Source of the DNA: Haematobia irritans
Lineage: Eukaryota; Arthropoda; Insecta; Diptera; Muscidae
Assembly (NCBI RefSeq): GCF_050003625.1
Contig: NC_134397.1
Span: forward strand, 264,238,070-264,302,069
Direction: 5' to 3'
Length of the DNA stretch: 64,000 nucleotides
Under the pieces are notes generated by a model, which saw nothing but the letters and a program-made list of their open reading frames with translations, was not told the DNA's origin and did no database searches. The position numbers and the translations under genes were made by a program. Positions 10,369-21,279 of this stretch are shown here, piece by piece (the stretch's first letter is position 1; the number at the start of each line of letters is the position of its first letter).

Positions 10369-10579
10369 TTGAATAATAAAAACGAATTTTGACAAAAAAA
10401 ATTTGTTTTTCTTTGTTAGACCGGGGACTTATCAGCCAACCTGTTATTATGACCCTGTATGTATTTTTGAACATAGTATCGGTCTTAACATAATAAATAA
10501 AACGTTGTAAATGTTCGAATAAAAAGAAAACAAACTTACGGTCATCACAATTATTTCTAACCACCATTTTTAAACTTAC

Positions 10580-10647
10580 CGTACAACGAACAATAAGTTC
10601 AATCGGTTATCTCCATTAAATATCATCAATAAAATGTTGGACAACAT
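10580..10647 (-). CDS. Possible first coding exon (weak)
   Basis: On the minus strand an ATG at 10647-10645 opens a 22-codon frame (MLSNILLMIF...) that runs into a good splice donor CG|GTAAGT at 10580/10579. A second donor-like CC|GTAAGT lies at 10540/10539. Upstream, 10665-10760 is locally GC-richer than its surroundings, as a fly promoter or 5' untranslated region might be. The next exon would lie beyond the inserted mariner or outside the window, and nothing confirms it. Chance is a serious alternative. Confidence 0.2.
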
Positions 10648-10659
10648 AATTTCTCACTT

Positions 10660-10800
10660 CACTAGATTTTGTAATAGAATTTTGATGGAACAGCTTGTCG
10701 CGGCGGCAGTGAAGATAGTGGCTGTGATATTTTTAACTACACAACCAGCTAACCACACTGCCAAAGCGCCTTAGCTGATTGAAAGGAACATATAAAGTTT
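10660..10800 (-). promoter_or_regulatory. Possible promoter or 5' UTR, GC-richer patch
   Basis: This patch contains GTCGCGGCGGCAGTG and CAGCTAACCACACTGCC-like sequence. On the minus strand CAGTGTGGTTA partly resembles the core-promoter motif 1 of Drosophila housekeeping genes, with mismatches. Evidence is compositional only. Confidence 0.2.
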
Positions 10801-11937
10801 TTTGTGTGTTTATATATCATATATAAATGAGCATTTTTTAAATTTAAATAAACCGCTATTTATTTTTATTAATTAAAATCTTTATTATAAATACAATTTA
10901 TAATAAATATGTAATAAAAAGCAACTAGCAACATTGGCTATCGGCTTAATAAAACCGTTATTATTCTTACCACAGGGTGACATGGGTTTTTACTTACTTG
11001 TATGCGTATTGTTGTTGGCGCCATCTAATGTAGAAAACGTTATTCTTTATGCCTTTTCTCTCTTCTCATTTTATGTTTATGCTGAAAAATATGCTACAAA
11101 AGTATGTGTATCATGTGAACAATTATAAAGGGACCTGCGAACGAAATACTATGGCTAGGGGGTTTACAAACAAAACATATGTTATCGATTGCATAGTGGT
11201 GAAGCGATTATAGAAGTAATCGGTATGTGGAAGCATTGGAATAGGGTATATGTTTGGATTTGTTTAGAAAAATAAATATTAATATTATTACAAATAGTCT
11301 GTTGAACACTTCATAAATCATTGTTTATATTCCCAAAATGTTCTTGTTGTTATCGCTTTTGCTATATATATAACGAACCTAAATAGATAGTATTCCTCTC
11401 TACCTTAACAAGGTCATGCTTAAAGTGTCCTCCATTTATTTCACAAAGGAAATTTTAAATTAGCTCAAGGTCATCTTAAGGGTTGCTAGTTAGTATGTCG
11501 GTCTCGGTTTCAATGTTTTACTTGGCTTCAGAGAAATTCCTTTAAGTCTAGATGTTTTCAAAGGCAAATATTTTGTTTGGTGGTTTCCTTTCCCCATGGT
11601 TTTTGTACCTTCCTTTTTCCCATCGACAATGACCTAGTTAAAGCTTATACTTTTAAGGTCATCACCATACTTTCTGTGATTCTTATGTTTGATTGTTTTG
11701 CGTTTGCCGAGTGTAGGTGGATAAAATTTACTTGGGAAAATGTTTCAATGATAAAGACAGCAGAAGCACTACAAAGTAAGACATAAATAATAAATTGAAA
11801 TGTACATATGAACGAACATATTGTGTATGACATTGACTTGGAAGGCTATTTATGCAAGGACCCAGGTACCAATGTAAAACATAATCTGATTATATAAGTG
11901 TCTATATTATAGAATTATCTCTTCAAGTAATAAACCT
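10801..11937. other. AT-rich DNA without recognised gene
   Basis: Only short random-looking ORFs occur (64 and 69 codons), with no motif I recognise. No repeat shared with the window was seen. Confidence 0.5.
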
Positions 11938-12612
11938 ACACCGAAAAAAGTCAGTTGTAAAACTGATGCTAAAATGAACTAATATTTATTGCAAAAATCT
12001 TATTATGTTTTAATTCATTTTTAAAACTTTTTAAGAAATTGTCCCCAGGCCAAAGATTTTTTCTTTATTCCAGGTATGTCTCAAAAATTTTATGAACTAA
12101 ATGCCAGTAAAATTTCAATGAATTATAATGTAGTTCAATTCTAACTAAAATAGAAGAAGTTTTTCGTACACTTCTCAAAAATAGTAAAAATGAACTACAA
12201 CGTTATTAAAATGGGAATGATCTGGCGCTTAAGATTTGTTTTCTTTATTTTTATTCCAGGTATGTTTCAAAAAATTTTATGAACTAAATGCCAGTAAAAT
12301 TTCAATGAATTATAATGTAGTTCAATTCTAACTAAAATAGAAGAAGTTTTTCGTACACTTCTCAAAAATAGTAAAAATGAACTACAACGTTATTAAAATG
12401 GGAATGATCTGGCGCTTAAGATTTGTTTTCTTTATTTTCAGTTCATTTTTTCTTTCCGAGAAAGATGCATTGCGTAAATGGTAATTAAAAATCCAAAAAT
12501 GTTGGGAAATTTTCGTCAATTTAAAGAATCTCAAAATTCGTAATACAATTTAGTTCAATTTTCGCACGAGATAGTTCATTTTTCCCATGATGTAGTTTAC
12601 TTTTTTTCTGTG
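11938..12612. mobile_element. Non-coding element with short inverted ends
   Basis: The ends resemble each other as inverted repeats: ACACCGAAAAAAGT at the left and ACTTTTTTTCTGTGC at the right. The interior is full of AGTTCA and GAACTA motifs in both orientations and contains a 186-bp tandem duplication. It looks like a MITE-type element. The boundaries are approximate and no target duplication is clear. Confidence 0.5.
12061..12432. repeat. Tandem duplication, 186-bp unit x2
   Basis: The block starting CCAGGTATGT at 12070 recurs at 12256 with very few differences, through the motif GGGAATGATCTGGCGC. The high identity means a recent local duplication. Confidence 0.9.
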
Positions 12613-12945
12613 CATGAACTATGAAATAATAGTTGAAAATTCCCGGCTTTGTCTTCTTCAAGAAATAGCATTGATTTCTATGGAATTTTCACACCTAGCG
12701 AAAAGATTATGTAAATAATATCAAATCTGCTCTCAAATCATTTTAAATTTGGAACTAACGAAAAAATTCATAAGGCCGGTAAGTACGTCTAGAGAAAATC
12801 TCCGCTACCTATAAGAAATGCTTTGTTATACATTTGCTAGCGAAAATTCCGTGAGGCGTTTTTATCGATTGTTTACATTTTGTTCCCATAAGAAATGCAT
12901 AGAACTCCCTGGATCATATTTTTCTTATTGTCATATTGTCCTTAT
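12613..12945. other. AT-rich DNA without recognised feature
   Basis: No gene, RNA or clear repeat was recognised. Confidence 0.45.
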
Positions 12946-13209
12946 AGGTGGGTATTAAGTTCGAGTTTAGCTGCTAAAGGTGGGTATTAAGTTCGAGTTT
13001 AGCCGCTAAAACCGTCATTTTTTCACGATTACTTTTCTTTAATAATCCATTTTATGGAATACAAACTTTGTGAAAATTTGCATTGGGCTTTTCCCCATCC
13101 AGTTATAATGAAATTTGCAACAAATATGTATAATTTCATGCATTTTTCTTACTGATTTAGTTTTCACTTTAGCTATTTTAGCGGCTAAACTCGAACTTAA
13201 TACTCACCT
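12946..13209. mobile_element. MITE family A, copy 3, with doubled left end
   Basis: A full family A element, except that the 32-base left end is present twice in tandem (12946-12977 and 12978-13009). TAT flanks the whole structure at 12943-12945 and 13210-13212, so the doubled end lies inside the target duplication. Confidence 0.85.
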
Positions 13210-13284
13210 TATGGGAACAAAAAATAAACGATCGATTACAACTCCTCATGGACTTCTCGTTATTGGAAATGACAACCAGGCTAA

Positions 13285-13582
13285 TGCGCCTTCTAGACTA
13301 TAAATTTATCCGGACGACAGTGCTCGTGTCGAACATATCCGATATATTGGCCACATTATAAGTTAAGTCCGAAGGCATAATCGATACTGCTGCATGTTTA
13401 TGGGATCGTTAACACATTTACCGATTATTTAGTCATCAACGAATTGTCGTATCGATTGGACACACTGTAAGATTCTTTACACAGACATTCCCTCCGGAAA
13501 AAATTATAGTCTGGCGGACGCATAAGATTCTTTACAAAACACAGACATTCCGTCCGGAAAGACTTATAGTCTGGACGACGCA
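13285..13582. mobile_element. MITE family B, copy 1
   Basis: This is homologous to 15730-15971. The ends are imperfect inverted repeats around CCGGACGACAGTGCTCG at the left and TTCCGTCCGG at the right, finishing in TGCGC and GACGCA. The right end is present twice (about 13480-13525 and 13535-13582), which accounts for the extra length. It is non-coding. Confidence 0.75.
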
Positions 13583-14269
13583 TTAAGCCTAGCTTATGCA
13601 CATCGGAAATTTCGTTTGCACGTTAATACGGGGTAACCCCTCCTAAGTGGGCACGTCGCCTTCATTTTGCTACTTATCAAACGTATCCCAAGAAAAAAAT
13701 CGAATGAGAGAAAAATATGAAATGTCGATAACAGTTCTTCCATGCATATTTAAGGTGGGTACTATATCTGGAACCGAAAATCTATCTATTTTGCCGCTTA
13801 CATTTTGAATGAAATAATTTAGAAAGAATAATGTCCATACCTAATACAATTTACTGACAGTTTATCGGAGATTTAATGTTTATTTTAACTTTTTTTGTAT
13901 ATGGGGGGTAAATGATTCGCAATCAATGTCCTGGACCTTTGATAAAAATTGCTAAACAATGTTCATATATATTTTTGTACATTTCATTTAGAATTTCGAT
14001 GGATAAATCGAGCATCATACCGACATTTAGCAAAGAAGCCCATGCCTTTCTTATAGATATTTCTTTTGTTGACCATTTTGATGGAATTCAAGCCAAAAAA
14101 ATGCCATTGATATCATATGGACCCGATTGGGTGTTATCGATCTTTTACATGAAATCCCTCAATCAAATCAGCTGTTTTTAAACGGCCCTGGTTGGTTCAA
14201 CAAAAGAAAATAATCGAGTAGGTTCAGCGGTTAAACTTCTAGTTTTAATGTAATAGGTACTTTTAGTTT
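13583..14269. other. Unique DNA
   Basis: An 89-codon ORF at 13912-14181 starts at ATG but shows no recognisable domain and lies in repeat-rich DNA, so I do not call a gene. 13754-13765 (AAGGTGGGTACT) resembles the outer bases of MITE family A but lacks the rest. Confidence 0.45.
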
Positions 14270-14347
14270 ATGTGGTATCACAATGGACTGACTAGTCTAA
14301 GTGAGCCTGACAATAAATCGGGCTGCCACTTTAACCTAACCTAACCT
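14270..14347 (+). mobile_element. 5'-truncated SINE, 3' end only
   Basis: This matches the last 75 bases or so of the tRNA-headed SINE seen at 58995-59344, here in plus orientation, and ends in AACCTAACCTAACC. Only the 3' end is kept, as expected from incomplete reverse transcription. Confidence 0.85.
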
Positions 14348-15729
14348 TTTAAATGGCCCAATTTTAATAAGCTGAAATCCTGTTAGTATATACTACTGGT
14401 AAATAATCGCTTATAGAGACTATAAGTTCAACAAATCTTCCTTTTTTCAAATTTGGGAAAATTGCCTACTTTGACTTTTTCAATTTTGCACTCTTTTCGA
14501 TTTGCTTTGCTATGGTAAAGAATTTCGAGTAATCGATATGGGCTAACATCGAAGTTAGAAAAATCGATTACCACATTTGAGTCGATTAATTGATATTGGA
14601 CGATGATGGCAAGACTATTTCGGGTTTATTATTAGTGGAATAGTCGATTTATAAATTCCTTTAGGACTTTCTTAAGATTTCTCGTCTAAACCACAATAAT
14701 TTTTTTGAGATATTTTTATTTTATTATAGGCAATTTAAAAACATCCAAAATGCAATCGAATCGATAACATTTGTATATTTTGCTCTTTGTTGAAATTAAT
14801 TAGTATTTTTTGACAAGAAATGTTGAGAAATGTTGGCTTGCCTAAGATTTTTCGTCTAAACCACATTTTATGATAGGCGATGTAAAAATGTCAAATTGCC
14901 AAAATCGATAACTTTTGTATATTTTGTTCTTTCAAGAAATTAAATAATAATTTCCGATACGACTGAATTCAAGACTTCGGCTGTTATTGGAAAATTGTCT
15001 TAGAAATCCAAATGGATTTTTGTAACTTCGATAAATGTAATTGCTTTCATTTATCATCAACTATTTCATTCAATAGAGGCCTAATTTAAATGTCAATAAA
15101 TCTAAACTTTATACTGATGCTACTAATGAGAAAACAGCTGTTGATGAAAGTCCAAAAGTTTAGTATCATTGGATTTAAATGTGTGTTTCTAATTACCCTA
15201 AAATTTTTTTCGATAATTCTTTTTGTTATCGAAATACTTGTTTACAGTAGTAAGAATTATAATCGAGCGTATTGGAACACTTGATAACACTAGTTTACAC
15301 AAAAAAAAAAAAACATGTACAAATTTTTAAACATTTTTTTCGAATTCAGCAGATCGAAATACATAAGAAAAGTCGACTCTCATCAAGTGTACATTTTCAG
15401 TGTATATTAGTGTAATCTATGTTTCAAAATATAAGTGCATTTATATACCTAATAAGTGTATTGTTGATACTCAGGTCCACCAAATCAATTTATCTCCCAA
15501 ATGCCTTGGCTAACTACCCTTCCAGTATTTCAAGGTTCGATCGCTACCATAGGCTCTCAAGCGTCAATTGTCGTCAACTGAGATGGGAAATGTACCATAA
15601 ACTTTTTAAAGTATTTTCCTATCATCATTTTGATTGTTTTTTTTTTTTGAAACACCCAGTGGAAATAGATTATTTTAAATTATTACAAAGAAAAAAATGT
15701 CCACGAAAATTTTTCCATTTAAAGCCTTA
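14348..15729. other. AT-rich DNA without recognised gene
   Basis: Two weakly similar stretches around TTTTCGTCTAAACCACA (about 14680 and 14855) hint at an old tandem duplication of roughly 175 bp. ORFs at 15090 and 15419 show no known motif, and the second runs into MITE family B. Confidence 0.45.
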
Positions 15730-15971
15730 TGCGCTTTACAGACTATCAGTTATTCCGGACGACGGTGCTCGTGTCGAACATATCCCATATATTGTGCACA
15801 TTATAAGTTAAGTCCGAAGGCATAATCGATACTGCTGTATGATTATGGGATCGATAACACATTTACCGATTATTTAGTCATCGCCAATATGTCGTATCGA
15901 TCCGACACACTGTAAGATTCTTAACAAACACCGACATTCCGTCCGGAATAACTGATATTCTGTAAAGCGCA
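15730..15971. mobile_element. MITE family B, copy 2
   Basis: A 242-bp element with inverted ends of about 32 bases (TGCGCTTTACAGACTATCAG at the left, complement at the right). It is flanked by TTA at 15727-15729 and 15972-15974. TTA target duplication and size fit a PIF/Harbinger-type MITE. There is no coding capacity. Confidence 0.85.
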
Positions 15972-15974
15972 TTA

Positions 15975-16190
15975 ATTGAGATTTAAAAAATATTTAATTA
16001 TGAATTTCATTGATTCAACAAATTTTTTAATTGAAACAAAAATCTCACACAAAAATTAATAGAATCAATTAATTTTTTAATTGACTTTCAAATAATGTTT
16101 TTACTATAATTTCTGTGATTGAAGACATGTCAATTAAAAATTAATTGTATCAATTAATTTCGTGATTGAAGACAAAAAATATTTTTGTCT
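15975..16190. repeat. MITE family C, copy 1
   Basis: Repeated AATTAATTTTTTAATTG blocks in both orientations match 21050-21265 across their length. The whole stretch can fold on itself. Its outer ends are missing or decayed compared with the second copy. Confidence 0.7.
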
Positions 16191-16305
16191 TCAATGTCTT
16201 TTAAATGGCCGAATTTCAATGGCTGAAATTCAATAAAGTGAAAAATATTTTTGTCTTCAATGTCTTTTTAAATGGCCGAATTTCAATATGGAATAAAGTG
16301 ATTTT
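16174..16305. repeat. Tandem duplication, 66-bp unit x2
   Basis: The block ATTTTTGTCTTCAATG followed by AAATGGCCGAATTTCAAT occurs at 16181 and again at 16247 with one extra T. Confidence 0.8.
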
Positions 16306-16640
16306 TTTTGATATTTTTCCAAACATACTGCCTCAATCATGGATAAAAATACTAGCTTCCAAACGCCAGTACATTAGTGTCATAAGAAAACCTAAAAAGA
16401 GCTGGATTTTGTAGCGATAGGGAAATTCTAAGTCATCTGCATTTTTTTAAATAAATTGATAATTAGTAAATATTAAAATATTTTTATAAAATCTTGTATC
16501 TATACATTTGATAGTTTCTTTTTGGATACTCTACAAGCCAATACGGCACTTTTTCGATGAGATTTAGATATTGTATGCGACTGTTTTCGACGCTGTGAGG
16601 ATTCTAAGAAGTGCAGTCAAATTTAAAAATTCTTAGCATG
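16280..16640 (+). repeat. Decayed CCCTGCCA family copy
   Basis: Order and spacing match E2 and E3: GGAATAAAGTG, ACATACTGCCTC (for ACACGCTGCCTC), the TTTTCGA block and a final AAATTCTTAGCATGG in place of AAAATGTTGGCAGGG. It is much more diverged than E1-E3 and carries internal deletions, so it is an old copy. Confidence 0.65.
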
Positions 16641-17958
16641 GTATATTCAAGAGCAAATCGTATGAACAGATTTTGGGCAACCTCAAATCTATAGTTAAGG
16701 TTGATACATTATATAAACAGATCATTATTATTACATTTAGATTTTGATCTAACCAAAGAAAAAGTCCACTATATAGGTTTTGTTCCAACTGTCATTTCTA
16801 ATTGTTCTGCCCATCTCAATAAACTCTATAATCGTTAAACGTAATTTCAAAAAAAAAAATGTATATATCTAATAAATTTGCTAATTTTGAAAAATATTTG
16901 ATGTGTGAACAGAGCTAATATTTGATATGAATCGCCTTGTAATACACAGCACATACCATTTCATTTGAGGGCCTGTTTTGTATATGTTATTTAAAAATTT
17001 TAAAATACAATTAATTATAAAATTGACCACCCAACTTTGAGGACATAATTTCACAATTTCCAAATTTTTGAATTTCCATCCTTTATTTCTGCGTTATTTC
17101 TTCAAGTCATGGCCTATGATGTGGCAACCCTGAAGACTATCAAATGTTGGGGTTCTTAGTTTTTTTTTTTGTGATTTTCATTCAATGAGGGGTGTCAACC
17201 TATTGCCTCTAACAAAATATTTTGTGGTTAACCATTTCAAAGAGTTTTATGGCGCATATATAATATGAACAAATATTCACATTTTGTGTGTACATAAAAA
17301 TTATAAATAAATCTATTAATAAAACACCAAGAAATAAAATTGTTTTGTTTGTAGAAATTCTTTATTAAAATGTTTTTTTTATGCCTTTTTTTCAAATCTT
17401 AAAATAGTTAAGGTAATAGAAAAACTAAGGAGAAAAAATAAAAATATTTTAGTAACTATAGAATATAGAAATAACTATATTAAAACTTAAATCAAACTTG
17501 CCTGGTCTTATATTAAATTATGGTAAATTTTTAACACTAAATCTCACTTGAAGAAAAATTGCATATTTTGTTGATTGAAAGATTTTTTTTTTAAATATAT
17601 ACAAACAAAATGGTTGTATTTGTATAAATAAAATATATTTTAGTTTTCTTTTTTTTTTAAATCAAACCAGAAGATTGATCGTAATGGCGTGTCGTACCAG
17701 ATAGTGCATTTACAAACTACTTAAAAACCCAGTGCAAATGTCACCCCTGATACGAACTCCAAAACAAAGGATAAAGAAAATTGAATTGAATTGAAAACAA
17801 ACTGTAACTGAAGACGAACGAAACGAATTCTAAAAACAAACAACAAAGTCAAAGGACGAGTTTTTCTGCCATCTGTTGCGATATGAATTTGCAAGAGTAA
17901 AAAGATTTTTTTTTGCAATGTTGATTGTCGATCCACCCTATTGAATAACTCATCCTAT
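16641..17958. other. AT-rich DNA without recognised gene
   Basis: A/T homopolymer tracts and short ORFs only. I saw no repeat shared with other parts of the window. Confidence 0.5.
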
Positions 17959-18066
17959 GGTGTGGTGGGTTTTAGGGTCGAGCTAACAGCTATTCTGACG
18001 ATCGTTTCAGGTGTGGTGGGTTTTAGTTTTAGGATCGAGCTAACAGCTATTCTAACGATCGTTTGA
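17959..18066. repeat. Tandem duplication, about 51-58 bp x2
   Basis: GGTGTGGTGGGTTTTAG begins at 17959 and 18010. Each copy continues into TCGAGCTAACAGCTATTCT and ACGATCGTTT; the second carries a 7-base insertion. Confidence 0.85.
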
Positions 18067-18680
18067 GGCCATATAGAATTCGAAGTGTTTGTGACATACG
18101 GGGTATCTGTGGTATCTGTTTTAATTTGACAAAAATTCAACGAAATATTTTTTTATAAAAACAAAAACCGAAAATTAAAAAAAAAATAAAAAAGTCAAAT
18201 AAAAAGTTCCGTAATTATTAAAAAAATATTTGACAGTAAGTGACACATTGCTTTTTTTTATAAAATTGCTTAATCTAATGCATTAGAAATGAACCCTGCT
18301 TTATCAACATTTTTCCATTTTTTTAAAAAATATAGGCTATAGGTTTGATTATGTCTTCTAGCTATAATTGCCGCATCGGTAAAAATTTATATAAAAACTA
18401 AAATGATTCAAAAACTAAAGGTAAAAAGATAACAAATATCAGAAAAACAATAATAAAAAAACAACCTCATTTACAAAAGCTGATTCGGTCAAGTGGACAA
18501 ATTGCTGGTAATATGGAATTACCAGTGATGTGTGTTATAGATTTCATCGATTATGAGGATGACAGTGATTTGAAAAGATTACAGAGTTACCAGAGTGTTC
18601 GACTAATATCGTAGCAAATCCTATGCATATATAGGGGAAAAAGTTATGAGAAAATTCTGAATGCTGTTGTTATCGGCGGT
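18067..18680. other. AT-rich DNA without recognised gene
   Basis: Nothing recognisable beyond A/T tracts. Confidence 0.45.
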
Positions 18681-19263
18681 ATGAAAATGGGCCCCAGGAA
18701 CACAAATGAAACAGTGCAGAAATTTTGGGGCAATGCTTCATAATGCTAATGAGCCCCAAAAATATGTAACTGAAGCATGAAAATCAATTCCAAAATAAAA
18801 TTAGGGTACATTTTCACATTTGAAATAAAGGACAGTGTGAAAATGGACCCTAACTGATTGAAGTTTTAAGAAAACAATTACATATCTGTTACTGAGTACG
18901 AATGTTTTGGGAATCGTGTTAGCCAAACAAAAGTGTGTATAGTTGCCACCATTGTCAAATCTCAAAAAGCGAAAATAGATCCCACTTGAAAACGAACCAA
19001 ATCCCAAATGGAACCTAACTGATTGAAGTTTTAAGAAAAAATTACAAACAAAAGTTTGTATAGTTACCACCATTGTCAAATCTCAAAAAACATTTATTTT
19101 CGCTTTTGAAAACGAACCAAATCCCAAAAAGGAAATTGGGGTTCATTTCCAATTGAAATAATGGGGTTTATTTTCATAATATAAACTAGCCCCAAAAATA
19201 AAATAAAGTTATTCCCCAAAAAAGATAAACATTTTGGTATTGTTTCACGGGGTCCATTTTCAT
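18681..19263. mobile_element. Putative element with ATGAAAATGGRCCCC ends
   Basis: 18681-18695 and 19249-19263 are inverted repeats with one mismatch in 15. TTATCG occurs just outside both ends (about 18670 and 19264), possibly a target duplication. The interior holds a diverged tandem duplication of about 165 bp (TAACTGATTGAAG at 18851 and 19016) and many GCCCC motifs. It is non-coding. Confidence 0.5.
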
Positions 19264-19531
19264 GTTATCGATCTTTAGAATTTACCTGGATAGGCAAAAT
19301 TTTGCTGGACTAAAATTTCGTTTAAGAGAATAGAAAATTTTTTGTGTCATTACTAGTAACCATAAAAATCGTAGAGACACTTGCTAGTGAAATTTATGCT
19401 ATGACGATGTTATCGGTTGTTTTGCATTTCTCCCCTTAATATAACCATGAACAAACTTCCTTAACGGCATGCAACAGGATTTTTCGCTGCAGCCGTATGT
19501 TATCATTAAGAAAAGTAAAGTAAATTTGGGA
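19264..19531. other. Unique DNA
   Basis: No feature was recognised. Confidence 0.4.
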
Positions 19532-19880
19532 AATTCATTCCCAATTATTTTAAATAAATTTCTCTGTGTCGATAAGTATCTGTAAATTTCTCTGTGAATA
19601 CTGACAATATATTTTATCGAAACTCGCATTTTCGCAGCATATGCATACGGGGCTTAAACACACAAAATGTAAATTTTGAAAATCACGACTTAAGGCACAA
19701 AATGTATATTTGGTAATTCATTCCCAATCATTGTAAATAAATGTCTCTGTGTCGATAACTATTTGTAATTTGTTTTTTGTGAATACTGACAATTCATTTT
19801 ATCGACATTTGGATTTTCGCAGCATATGCATACGGGGCTTAAAACACAAAATGTAAATTTTGAAAATCAGGTATAAAATG
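19532..19880. repeat. Tandem duplication, about 184-bp unit x2
   Basis: ATTCATTCCCAAT occurs at 19532 and 19716, and GCAGCATATGCATACGGGG at 19634 and 19819. The intervening blocks match with small differences. Confidence 0.85.
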
Positions 19881-20135
19881 TAGATCTTTGCAATCGAAAA
19901 TTCCGACAATAGTACAGAGTTTAATGGGAAAAATCCCAAATAATCAAAATAAATCTCTTTTAGGTGATAACTATTTATTTTCGCATACAGCCCAGAATGA
20001 AAACCTAGCGAAATTTCCCATAAGAAATTCATAACCATAATTGCCATCGAAAATTGTTGAAATTGAAATTGTACCCATAAGAAATACATAGCAAACCTGC
20101 ATTATCGGCTCTCAATGTTCCATTCTATCTATATA
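19881..20135. other. Unique DNA
   Basis: No feature was recognised. Confidence 0.4.
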
Positions 20136-20454
20136 GGTTAGGTTGTATCAGGCTCACTTAGACTATTCAGTCCATTGTGATACCACATTGGTGAACTTCT
20201 CTCTTATCACTGAGTGCTGCCCGATTCCATGTTAAGCTCAATGACAAGAGACCTCCTTTTTATAGCCGAGTCCGAACGGCGTTCCACATTGCAGTGAAAC
20301 CACTTAGAGAAGCTTTGAGACCCTCAGAAATGTCACCAGCATTACTGAGGTATGATAATCCACCGCTGAAAAACTTTTTTGTGTTCGGTCGAAGCAGGAA
20401 TCGAACCCACGACATTGTGTACGGAAGGCGGGCATGCTAACCATTGCACCACGG
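20136..20454 (-). mobile_element. tRNA-headed SINE, near full length
   Basis: Minus-strand SINE. The tRNA-like head (TGGTGCAATGGTTAGCATGC A-box, GGGTTCGATTCC B-box) lies at about 20454-20385. A body of about 250 bases follows, with a short GGTTAGG tail at 20136. The 3' side belongs to a 355-bp tandem duplication shared with 20545-20890. Confidence 0.85.
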
Positions 20455-20890
20455 AAATTCCTTTTAAATGCCAATAATACAGTTTTATCTTATAATTATT
20501 AGGTGACAAATTGCATATGGTCGATAATAACGGCTCAAGATATTGTCGCTATTCCCTCTTATCATTGAATGCTGCCCGATTCCATGTTAAGCTCAATGAC
20601 AAGGGACCTCCTTTTTATAGCCGAGACCGAACGGCGTTCCACATTGCAGTGAAACTACTTAGAGAAGCTTTGAGACTCTCAGAAATGTCATCAGCATTAC
20701 TGAGGTGGGATAATCCACCGCTGAAAAACTTTTTGGTGTTCGGTCGAAGCAGGAATCGAACCCACGACCTTGTGTACGCAAGGCGGGCATGCTAACCATT
20801 GCACCACGGAAATTCCTTTTGAATGCCAATAATACAGTTTTATCGTATAATTATTAGGTGACAAATTGGAAATGGTCGATAATAACGGCT
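20190..20890. repeat. 355-bp tandem duplication containing SINE
   Basis: The SINE body plus about 80 flanking bases (AAATTCC to GGTCGATAATAACGGCTC) is repeated with an offset of 355 bases. Because non-SINE flank is included, this is a segmental duplication, not a second SINE insertion. Confidence 0.85.
20545..20810 (-). mobile_element. tRNA-headed SINE, duplicated partial copy
   Basis: The head and body are preserved, but the 3' tail is missing because the duplication breakpoint lies inside the element. Any ORF here (for example 20511-20795) is a shadow of the SINE. Confidence 0.85.
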
Positions 20891-21005
20891 CTATTTGGGT
20901 TATAGAAAAAATTCTTTCCAAATATTCTAAAGCAAAGCCGAAAACTGTTTTTGCATGTTATGTATTTTTAAGGTAGTGAAATATACTAGCAAATATTTCC
21001 TTTCT

Positions 21006-21279
21006 ACACAGAAAAAAATTTCACAAAAAATTTTCCAATTTTCCAAAATCTTAATTGAGTTTTAAAAAATATTCAATTAAAAATTTAATTGATTCAACAA
21101 ATTTTTTAATTGAAACAAAAATCAACCACACAAATTAATAGTATCAATTAATTTTTTAATTGACTGTCAATTAATTTTTTAATTGATACTATCATTTCTC
21201 AGATTGAAGACATTTCAATTAAAAAATTAATTGGATCAATTAATTTCGTGATTGAATCAGAAAAAATTTTTTTTGTGTG
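21006..21279. mobile_element. MITE family C, copy 2
   Basis: The ends are ACACAGAAAAAAATTTC and, inverted, the AAAAAATTTTTTTTGTGTGT tract. The interior is a series of AATTAATTTTTTAATTG blocks in both orientations, homologous to 15975-16190. The element can fold into a long hairpin. It is non-coding. Confidence 0.7.

Larger units (their letters stand above)
7111..10446 (+). mobile_element. Himar1-like mariner, interrupted twice
   Basis: The element is 7113-10444. Its inverted ends start ACAGGTTGGCTGATAAGTCC and match over roughly 28 of 30 bases, with TA at 7111-7112 and 10445-10446. The ends, the 5' untranslated part and the coding part look very close to Himar1, the irritans-group mariner of the horn fly, as I remember it. 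It is broken by a mini-me-like element (about 8011-9507) and by CCCTGCCA element E3 (9580-10368). The interval corresponding to the second and third catalytic Asp is absent, replaced by the mini-me-like element, so that event involved a deletion of roughly 200 bases as well as an insertion. Confidence 0.92.

Noticed and set aside
20511..20795. 94-codon ORF
   Set aside because: It lies within the tRNA-headed SINE and its duplicated flank.
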